The notes beneath the pieces were generated by a model. The model was not told where the DNA came from. It saw nothing but the letters and a program-made list of their open reading frames with translations, and made no database searches. The translations under genes and the position numbers were made by a program. Shown here one piece after another: positions 1-5,567 of a stretch of DNA of 6,177 nt (its first letter is position 1; each line of letters opens with the position of its first letter). The stretch comes from Candidatus Bathycorpusculum sp. (GTDB taxonomy: Archaea; Thermoproteota; Bathyarchaeia; Bathyarchaeales; Bathycorpusculaceae), in NCBI GenBank assembly GCA_009779045.1, contig WREZ01000077.1, positions 1 through 6,177 on the forward strand, in the 5' to 3' direction.

Positions 1-81
1 AAATTTTTAAATCGGCCTGAAAAATAAGTGTAATAAAGACCCATTTTCACTGAGAGCTAAACACATACTTGTATACAGTTG

Positions 82-119
82 TTAACACTATAGAATTCTT
101 AGAGTCTTTAAAGTGTTAA
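82..119 (-). terminator. Candidate hairpin downstream of the acyltransferase
   Basis: TTAACACT (82-89) and AGTGTTAA (112-119) form a perfect 8-bp inverted repeat with a 22-nt loop, starting about 9 nt after the acyltransferase stop on the minus strand. A T5 run follows further downstream at 24-20 on that strand. This is compatible with transcript ending in this region, but the stem is A/T-rich and short. The rest of 1-127 shows nothing else I can support. Confidence 0.3.
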
Positions 120-127
120 TAGGGTTA

Positions 128-1213
128 CTATGTGACAAAATTTTTTAGTTTAGGCACTTTGTTTAGCAAAAGAATTATGCATAGAGAAACAATTAGTGTG
201 ATTATCATTAACAGAGGGATCTCAAGTATAGGGTTAAGTGTTGCACGATTAAGCGTAAATCCAAGTAAACCCGACTGAATAGATTCAATAACTATTACGT
301 GAACAAAATAGATGCCTAAAGTGTTTTTACTTACCAATTTAAGGAACTTGTTAATTATGGACGGCTTGACTTCCTGTGTGGGTGAGGGAGCAGACGGTTT
401 AATTGTGAGCAGTAATAGAAACGCCATAACAGATGCACAAATTACAGTGGGACTAAGATATTCTTGGAAGAAATACATACCTCCAACATCATTAGAAGCG
501 GCCAACACATAAGTACCCAAAGCAGTCAAAGTAGTTCCTAGAAACATAAAGAACAAAGCAGTTCTACGACGAATCTGTACTGAACTAAGATATATACCTA
601 AAACAAAGTAACCCACATACCCCGTTATAACGAAAATATTTTTATTAGGTAAAAAGGGAGATAGTAGACTTAAAAAGGGCAGAATGGACACGCTAATAAA
701 CCATAGTGCCAAAAAATACTTGATAAGCGTCTGACTTGCATGAGCTATAATTACACGCAAAAGAGGAGTTAACAAATAGAGCCCAAGAAGCATGTAAATA
801 TACCAAAACTGAGTGTAAGCACCGTTTAATACACCCTGCAATATAGTGCTCATAGAGAATGGAAATTTTATAACAAAAAAATCCCAAATAAAATAAATAA
901 TAGTCCAAAATAGAAGAGGCAAACATATCCGAGTGAAACGCTTTTTAAAAAATACACGCAGGCTCTCATTTTTCTCAGGTTGCAACAGAAGCAGACCAGT
1001 TAACATCAAAAATAACGGCACACCAAATGTTGCAAAACATTGATAAATAAGCAAAATAACCCAACTTACCATTCCAGAAGCATTAAGCTGACCTAACTCT
1101 TGGCTAGTTATTGGCCAACGACCCACAGCATGAAGTAGAACAACAGACATTATAGCTACTGTACGAATCAAATCAACATGAACATCACACAGCTTAAACT
1201 GAAAGCGTTGCAT
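128..1213 (-). CDS. Acyltransferase family 3 (membrane O-acyltransferase, WecH/OatA-like)
   Basis: 361-residue, very hydrophobic protein with about ten predicted membrane segments spread along its length. Acyltransferase-3 (PF01757) features visible: an N-terminal DLIRTVAIMSVVLLHA segment (residues ~14-29) with Arg17 and the conserved His28; FGVPLFLMLTGLLLL at ~63-77; a basic KKRFTRICLP stretch at ~90-99; FWYIYMLLGLYLLTPLLR at ~136-153; YFVLGIYL near 202; and NTLGIYFVHVIVIE near 297-310. Members move acetyl or other acyl groups onto extracytoplasmic sugars, lipids or glycans. The acceptor here cannot be inferred. The ATG at 1213 sits right before the family's N-terminal motif, with a weak AGG 10 nt upstream. 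It is in the same orientation as the ABC operon but separated from it by 266 bp with its own TATA-like box. Sampled GC is about 36-38%, lower than the neighbouring genes (42-46%), so acquisition is possible. Family assignment is firm; substrate unknown. Confidence 0.88.
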   Translation of the reverse strand: MQRFQFKLCDVHVDLIRTVAIMSVVLLHAVGRWPITSQELGQLNASGMVSWVILLIYQCFATFGVPLFLMLTGLLLLQPEKNESLRVFFKKRFTRICLPLLFWTIIYFIWDFFVIKFPFSMSTILQGVLNGAYTQFWYIYMLLGLYLLTPLLRVIIAHASQTLIKYFLALWFISVSILPFLSLLSPFLPNKNIFVITGYVGYFVLGIYLSSVQIRRRTALFFMFLGTTLTALGTYVLAASNDVGGMYFFQEYLSPTVICASVMAFLLLLTIKPSAPSPTQEVKPSIINKFLKLVSKNTLGIYFVHVIVIESIQSGLLGFTLNRATLNPILEIPLLMIITLIVSLCIILLLNKVPKLKNFVT

Positions 1214-1252
1214 CTACACTTAACCTAACTCAGTATAAAAACACTCATAACG

Positions 1253-1259
1253 TTATATA
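1253..1259 (-). promoter_or_regulatory. TATA-box-like element for the acyltransferase gene
   Basis: The minus strand reads TATATAA here, preceded by GCAAATG, with its centre about 43 nt upstream of the ATG at 1213. Archaeal TATA boxes lie about 26 nt before the start site, so transcription would begin near 1230 and leave a short leader of about 17 nt. A second A/T-rich element, TTTTATAC, lies closer to the start (~1232-1239) and is a weaker alternative. Prediction from motif and spacing only. Confidence 0.4.
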
Positions 1260-1380
1260 CATTTGCAAAACGTGTTCCATCTAGTAATTGCTTTACATTT
1301 TTTGTTTTAGGTTTATCCATTTACACAATGTATTCAAACAGCATCATTATTGGAGAGCATATTTTGCAGGTATACACATT

Positions 1381-1440
1381 CTTCAACACATTTATCATTC
1401 TATCACGTGTTATCGTCTACAAGTTTATCATGTGTTGAAG
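1381..1440. repeat. Inverted repeat with nested imperfect direct repeats
   Basis: CTTCAACACAT at 1381-1391 is perfectly complementary to ATGTGTTGAAG at 1430-1440, with a 38-nt loop. Inside it, TATCACGTGTT (1401-1411) and TATCATGTGTT (1426-1436) are direct repeats offset by 25 bp with one mismatch. The first contains the palindrome CACGTG. The block begins about 40 nt past the permease stop. It could be a transcript-end structure for the ABC operon or an operator array for the acyltransferase; the 25-bp offset is a little over two helical turns. Structure is seen; function is inferred. Confidence 0.5.
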
Positions 1441-1479
1441 TTCATAACGTCGTATACTGTAGTTTGTAGCAGTAGTTGG

Positions 1480-3156
1480 TTATATCTCGGCTTTTTGTAG
1501 GAAGTCTTTTGTATAGTTGAGTGTTAGTTTGTGGAAGATTATTGTAATTATTGTTGCTATTATACCGCTTATGGCTGTGGCGATAAAGGGGTTTAGGCTT
1601 GGGATGTTGAAGGTAAACATGTCTATGGTGGAGAGGGCTGTGGGTATTAGAGGGGTTAATATGATGAGTCCTATGATGGCGCATATAGCCATGCAGATTA
1701 GCATCCAGGATTGACGGATCATGCGTGGTCGTGGGACTTCTGTAAAGTCGGCGCCTATAAAGCCAAAGTATAGTGAAATGGCGCCTAAAGTAAAAGTTAA
1801 GAATGAGGCTTCTAAGAGGCATATAATTATAATTGTGGTAGATACGTTGTATAGTATTGTACCAATTATTCCAGTGATAATTAGCATTATTAGGCCGAAA
1901 AATACTGTGAATACATATTTGCTTTTGATGAGTCCTTTTGCGTTGATAGGTGAGGCGTAAATGTGCCATATTGCGGGGCCTTCTTGACCGATGATCATAA
2001 CGCCTATGAGTATGACCATAAAAGATGCGGGAAATAGGAAGGCCATGCCTGCATTAATTAATGATGTTGCAAATAGTGCGTCTTCTGTTGATGTTGCACC
2101 AAATGATTGTAGTAGTGGAATTATCATAAATAGTATAGGGGTTATGAATACGGAGATGAGTTCTTTGCGTCTTGTGAAGGCTTTAAAGTCTTTGTTGATT
2201 ATGGCGGCTTCTGTGGTTGTAAAACCGAGTTTGCCTAATAGACCGGTTTTTGGGGTGTAGTTGCCTGTTTTTTGAATTTTTATAGCTGGTGGTTCATAGA
2301 GGCCGAAGCGTTTGTTTAACAGAAATGCTAAAGTGTACATGCTGCCTATGAAAGCTAAGGATAAAATTAGATATACTATGCCTAAAATGGTGCTGCCGCC
2401 TGTTAGGAAAAAGTTTGATAACATAAGGCCTAGCCATACAAAGGGGATGTAGAATATAGAGTTTTGAATAGTATATACTGTTGAGATAAAGTTGATGCTG
2501 CCATAGATAAATGTCATGTATATTGTAAAGAATATTAGTAAAAAGGCAAGTGAGCCTATAAAGCGTATCCATATAGCACCTCGTCCACTTGACTTGTAAA
2601 TGGCGCCTGTGAAGCGTACTTGAAGTACACGTAAAATTTCCATAAGAGTACTAGATAAGAATGCAGCGGCAAACATGGCTATGGATGTTACAATTGCTAA
2701 AAGGATTAGTCCGCTAAAAATTGAGAATGTTAAAATGGCTGAGGTTAAAATTAATACTACCGCTAAGGGAAGACCAAGTAAACTAGCGAGTATAGAGGCT
2801 AAAGTATGTTCTTGCCAGGTGATAGGTAACCAGTAAGGTGTTTCAGCCTGCAGTTTAACGCCGCTGCGTTGAAGTTGAAAAAGCAATGTTAAAACAGCAC
2901 TGGCAATTAAAACAAATGTGGGAAGAGAAACAAATATGCCTGCGGCAACGCTCTGAATTTCTCCTACTGTATTAAATAAAAGGTTAGCTATAAACCATGC
3001 AAAAATGCCCCCTACAAGACCTAAACCTATAGGTAGCCCATATGATAAAAAATCAAAAACACGGTTGTCTTTAAATTTTATAGTATTAGTACCCCTCATC
3101 AGGCGTCCAGATTTGCGGTTAATTTGCATTAGGTAGTAAACGTTTTTCCAATTCAT
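1480..3156 (-). CDS. ABC transporter permease (putative ABC-2-type exporter)
   Basis: 558-residue polytopic membrane protein, with about 12-13 hydrophobic segments at roughly 39-63, 70-93, 119-139, 142-168, 197-220, 231-251, 254-281, 335-352, 368-390, 408-435, 438-468, 482-502 and 526-541. It looks like two similar halves split by a polar loop (~282-333). Each half starts with a basic amphipathic segment (NWKNVYYLMQINRKSGRLMRG at the N-terminus; IINKDFKAFTRRKEL near 319-333). Each also has a coupling-like loop (ETPYWLPITWQEH near 105-117; EGPAIWHIYASPINAKGLIKSKY near 402-424), as in large two-repeat ABC exporter permeases. Its ATG overlaps the ATPase stop as ATGA, and a GAGG site lies 10 nt upstream inside the ATPase gene, so the two are translationally coupled. 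It should sit in the membrane and pair with that ATPase. Cargo is unknown. Codons shift to A/C-ending toward the C-terminus. Confidence 0.85.
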   Translation of the reverse strand: MNWKNVYYLMQINRKSGRLMRGTNTIKFKDNRVFDFLSYGLPIGLGLVGGIFAWFIANLLFNTVGEIQSVAAGIFVSLPTFVLIASAVLTLLFQLQRSGVKLQAETPYWLPITWQEHTLASILASLLGLPLAVVLILTSAILTFSIFSGLILLAIVTSIAMFAAAFLSSTLMEILRVLQVRFTGAIYKSSGRGAIWIRFIGSLAFLLIFFTIYMTFIYGSINFISTVYTIQNSIFYIPFVWLGLMLSNFFLTGGSTILGIVYLILSLAFIGSMYTLAFLLNKRFGLYEPPAIKIQKTGNYTPKTGLLGKLGFTTTEAAIINKDFKAFTRRKELISVFITPILFMIIPLLQSFGATSTEDALFATSLINAGMAFLFPASFMVILIGVMIIGQEGPAIWHIYASPINAKGLIKSKYVFTVFFGLIMLIITGIIGTILYNVSTTIIIICLLEASFLTFTLGAISLYFGFIGADFTEVPRPRMIRQSWMLICMAICAIIGLIILTPLIPTALSTIDMFTFNIPSLNPFIATAISGIIATIITIIFHKLTLNYTKDFLQKAEI

Positions 3157-3938
3157 TTAACAAGGGCCTCAACAACAGCTTTCAAGTCCTCAGTCCCCGT
3201 AAGTTTTAAGAAAATATCCTCAAGACCTGACTCAGGCAAACTTGCCCTCTGTCGTAACTCATCCATGTTACCAAGAGCTAAAAGATTGCCCTTATACATA
3301 ATAGCAATTTGATCACTTAACGCCTGAGCAATCTCTAAAACATGCGTAGTTATAATAGTAGTAACACCTTGAGCCTTCAAACCAGCCAAAATATCTTTAA
3401 CAATCCGTGCACTTCTAGGATCAAGCGCATTAAGAGGCTCATCTAAAATTAACAATTTGGGCTTATGAATAAAAGCAGAAATCAAAGCAATCTTTTTTTT
3501 CATACCATCAGAATAACTACTTATCATATCCCCTTCCCGGCCCTCAAGCTGCAAAGCCTTCAAATACTCAGATATCCTCTGCTGCTTCTCCTCAGCAGAC
3601 ATACCATAAATATCACCTATAAAATCAAGATACTCAATACCCGTCAAAAACTCATAAAGACTAGGCGACTCAGGAACATAACCCACAAGACCCTTAACAG
3701 TTACAGGATGCTGCCCAACATCAAACCCTAAAACACTAACCGACCCAGAAGTAGGCGCAACTAAACCTAACAACATTTTCAAAGTAGTAGACTTGCCAGA
3801 ACCATTAGGACCCAATAACCCAAAAACTTCACCCTGCCCAATGCTCAAACTAAGATTATTAACCGCAACAATCTCATTACTATAATGCTTAGATACACCT
3901 TTCAATTCAACAGCTAACGAACTCACAACAACACCCAC
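3153..3938 (-). CDS. ABC transporter ATP-binding protein
   Basis: 261-residue nucleotide-binding subunit of the CcmA/multidrug-export type, cytoplasmic and expected to dimerise on the permease encoded next. Visible in order: Walker A GPNGSGKST at 43-51; a Q-loop region GYVPE (86-90) where Glu replaces the usual Gln, as is common in this subfamily; the signature SYSDGMKKK at 141-149 in place of LSGGQ; Walker B KLLILDEP at 161-168 with Glu167 as catalytic base; D-loop ALDP at 171-174; and H-loop His199 in TTHV. All catalytic elements are intact and the length is normal. The GTG at 3938 is the first in-frame start, but GTG at 3926 (residue 5) is equally plausible. Neither has a strong Shine-Dalgarno, so a leaderless or short-leader mRNA is possible. 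It is first in a two-gene operon (ATGA overlap), transcribed away from apgM. The whole gene is G/T-rich on the coding strand. Confidence 0.93.
   Translation of the reverse strand: MGVVVSSLAVELKGVSKHYSNEIVAVNNLSLSIGQGEVFGLLGPNGSGKSTTLKMLLGLVAPTSGSVSVLGFDVGQHPVTVKGLVGYVPESPSLYEFLTGIEYLDFIGDIYGMSAEEKQQRISEYLKALQLEGREGDMISSYSDGMKKKIALISAFIHKPKLLILDEPLNALDPRSARIVKDILAGLKAQGVTTIITTHVLEIAQALSDQIAIMYKGNLLALGNMDELRQRASLPESGLEDIFLKLTGTEDLKAVVEALVK
3167..3170 (-). promoter_or_regulatory. Ribosome binding site of the ABC permease
   Basis: GAGG on the minus strand, ending 10 nt before the ATG at 3156 and lying inside the last codons of the ATPase gene. With the ATGA stop/start overlap it supports coupled translation and this choice of permease start. 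Confidence 0.5.
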
Positions 3939-4143
3939 AACTTACATAAAAAATAGAACACCTATTTGAACATATGCAACACTAATTTACAGACATACTT
4001 GGCACAAAAACTTTTTGATGAAATATTTCTCTGATAAATTTAGCAGTCTACACCATTTGAAAAAGCTGGTTAGTTTTTAGTAATCCTTTTTAGTTTATAG
4101 AACATGTTGATGTAGAACTATTGTTGCGAGCCTATGTTGAAAA

Positions 4144-4162
4144 CCATTTAAGTTAGAAATGG
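4144..4162. promoter_or_regulatory. Palindromic operator-like site upstream of apgM
   Basis: CCATTT, a 7-base spacer, then AAATGG: a perfect 6+6 bp inverted repeat centred about 63 bp before the apgM GTG. It overlaps a TATA-like ATTTAAG, so a dimeric regulator bound here could block or assist transcription factor loading. Further half-sites (CCATTT) lie at 4053-4058 and 4195-4200. A 6-bp arm can arise by chance in A/T-rich DNA. Confidence 0.3.
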
Positions 4163-4203
4163 ATAAGATTAGGCAAGCAAAAAGTGAGCTTTAACCATTT
4201 GAA

Positions 4204-4207
4204 GGAG
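4204..4207 (+). promoter_or_regulatory. Shine-Dalgarno site fixing the apgM GTG start
   Basis: GGAG (within GAAGGAG) ends 8 nt before the GTG at 4216. This supports the GTG, rather than an internal ATG, as the true start. The residues that follow (MKLIYVAIDGMGD) are the expected N-terminus of the family. Confidence 0.7.
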
Positions 4208-4215
4208 CAGATTAA

Positions 4216-5493
4216 GTGAAGTTAATCTATGTTGCAATTGATGGTATGGGAGATAATCCCATTAAAGAGTTAGGTAATAAGACGCCTTTGGAAGTAGCTG
4301 AGACTCCAAACATGAATGCTTTAGCCCAAAACGGCGAAACTGGTTTAATGTATACTGTAGGTAAAGGGATAGCTCCTGAGAGTGATGCTGCAGTAATTTC
4401 ACTTTTAGGTTATGACCCATTTAAATATAGTACGGGCCGTGGAGTTATTGAAGCGGTTGGCGCGGGTCTTGGCATGCAAGATGGCGATTTAGCACTGCGC
4501 TGTAATTTTGCCACGTTGGGAGAGGGTAAGGCTATTGTTGATCGTAGAGCGGGAAGAAGTCTTACTACAGAGGAAGCAGTAGAGTTAGCAGAGGCAACAA
4601 ATAAAGAAATTACCTTAGAGTCATATCCTGCAACTTTTGAGTTTAAGGCTACACTTGGTCATAGGGCAGTGGTGGTTATTAGAAGTAAAGATAAGCCCTT
4701 GTCAGGTAAAATTTACAACAGCGACCCAGCGTATGCCATAGTAAACGGACTGGGGGTAGCACAAGAGAAAGTAGACATGCACCTAAAAACAGTAGAACCC
4801 CTAGATGATACAGAGGCAGCTAAAAACTCTGCAGCACTAGTAAATGAGCTTATAATTAAAACAAACAAACTCTGGGAAAAACATCCAACAAACATAAAAA
4901 GAGCAAAAGAAGGAAAACTAAAAGCCAACGTACTCCTAACACGAGACGCATCAAGCTTACTGCCTAAATTCTTCAACATAAACGAGCACTATAAAGTAAG
5001 CTTTGCCGCCTTAGCAGACATGCACACAGAGCTAGGCATAGCCAAACTAGCAGGCATGAACGCAACACTACTCCCCCCACCCTCAGGAAACCTCCAACAA
5101 GACTATGACATACGAGTCAAAACTCTACTAAACGAGTTACCAAAACATGACTGTTTCTACATACACTTAAAAGGCCCAGACGAACCCGGACACGACGGAA
5201 ACTATGAACTAAAAACACAAATAATAGAAGCCGTAGACAAATACTTCTTTGGTCCTCTACTAAAACAAATCTCACTAAAAGACAATCTTATCTGCATAAC
5301 AACAGACCACGCCACACCATGCAACCTAAAAGTACACAGCGACACACCCGTACCCATACTAATATCAGGAGACACATTAGGCAATAGTGAAAACGTAAAA
5401 TTCTGCGAAAAACAATGCACAAACGGCAAAATAGGTCTACTCGAACACGCCCACACACTAATGCCAAAACTCATGCAACAACGCAAAAAATAA
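4216..5493 (+). CDS. apgM: 2,3-bisphosphoglycerate-independent phosphoglycerate mutase, archaeal type
   Basis: 425 residues, slightly longer than the usual ~400-411 for ApgM. It interconverts 3- and 2-phosphoglycerate in glycolysis and gluconeogenesis, in the cytoplasm, using two divalent metals and a phosphoserine intermediate. It belongs to the alkaline-phosphatase-like metalloenzyme superfamily. Visible landmarks: Asp9 in AIDGMGD (metal); the nucleophile Ser56 in APESDAAV; LLGYDPFKYSTGRG at 63-76; DRRAGR at 109-114; GHR at 148-150; HLKGPDEPGHDGN at 317-329 with Asp322, His326 and Asp327; TDHATP at 363-368 with Asp364 and His365; and His374 in HSDTPVP. All expected metal and catalytic positions look intact. 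GTG start with a good Shine-Dalgarno. It is divergent from the ABC operon and convergent with the aldolase. Codon choice changes sharply partway along (see findings) without any frameshift or loss of motifs. Identification is firm. Confidence 0.96.
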   Translation: MKLIYVAIDGMGDNPIKELGNKTPLEVAETPNMNALAQNGETGLMYTVGKGIAPESDAAVISLLGYDPFKYSTGRGVIEAVGAGLGMQDGDLALRCNFATLGEGKAIVDRRAGRSLTTEEAVELAEATNKEITLESYPATFEFKATLGHRAVVVIRSKDKPLSGKIYNSDPAYAIVNGLGVAQEKVDMHLKTVEPLDDTEAAKNSAALVNELIIKTNKLWEKHPTNIKRAKEGKLKANVLLTRDASSLLPKFFNINEHYKVSFAALADMHTELGIAKLAGMNATLLPPPSGNLQQDYDIRVKTLLNELPKHDCFYIHLKGPDEPGHDGNYELKTQIIEAVDKYFFGPLLKQISLKDNLICITTDHATPCNLKVHSDTPVPILISGDTLGNSENVKFCEKQCTNGKIGLLEHAHTLMPKLMQQRKK

Positions 5494-5510
5494 CCTTACA
5501 GACCCATTAC

Positions 5511-5562
5511 AAAAACAAAAAACACGCAAAAACCTAAACAACGAAAGGACACAATAAAAAAA
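5511..5562 (-). terminator. T-run terminator region of the aldolase gene
   Basis: Read on the minus strand, the DNA just after the aldolase stop has T7 (5562-5556), T5 (5532-5528), T6 (5522-5517) and T5 (5515-5511) within about 60 nt. Repeated T-runs without a required hairpin are the usual archaeal intrinsic termination signal. On the plus strand the same stretch is A/C-rich, so it gives apgM no T-run. Confidence 0.55.
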
Positions 5563-5567
5563 GAGAA

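Larger units (their letters stand above)
1214..1479. other. Intergenic gap between ABC operon and acyltransferase
   Basis: 266 bp with no convincing gene. Going from the permease end toward the acyltransferase, it holds an 11-bp inverted repeat with nested near-direct repeats (1381-1440) and then the TATA-like box of the acyltransferase. No run of five or more T is seen on the minus strand just after the permease stop, so a T-run terminator for the ABC operon is not evident. Read-through into the acyltransferase gene remains possible. A short open frame on the plus strand (1288-1500) has no ribosome binding site and no family-like composition, and I do not regard it as a gene. Confidence 0.6.
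3939..4215. promoter_or_regulatory. Divergent promoter region between ABC operon and apgM
   Basis: 277 bp without a supportable gene, serving both outward-reading units. For apgM, TATA-like candidates are GTTTATAG near 4093-4100 and ATTTAAG near 4146-4152; the latter lies inside a palindrome (4144-4162). For the ABC operon the only weak candidate is TTCAAATA near 3963-3970 on the minus strand, at the distance expected for a nearly leaderless message. ACCATTTRA occurs three times (4052, 4143 and 4194). No tRNA or other RNA gene was recognised. Core promoter positions are guesses from motif and spacing. Confidence 0.45.

Noticed and set aside
86..97. GAATTC and surrounding short palindromes as a recombination or attachment site
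   Set aside because: Six-base palindromes are common by chance, and there is no integrase, tRNA end or flanking direct repeat.
1288..1500. 70-residue plus-strand open frame in the gap before the permease end
   Set aside because: No Shine-Dalgarno, no family-like sequence, and it runs into the permease gene from the opposite strand.
1442..1969. 175-residue open frame on the minus strand, in a different frame from the permease
   Set aside because: It lies almost wholly inside the permease gene and has a His/Asn/Tyr/Arg-rich composition with no domain pattern. It stays open because the coding strand here is A/C-rich, so stop codons are rare.
1517..2260. Consecutive plus-strand open frames of 65-89 residues antisense to the permease
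   Set aside because: They are antisense shadows of a well-supported gene, with no ribosome binding sites and no recognisable motifs.
3939..4215. Possible RNA gene or small ORF in the divergent gap
   Set aside because: No tRNA-like cloverleaf, no long stem and no open frame with a ribosome binding site was found; ordinary promoter DNA explains it.
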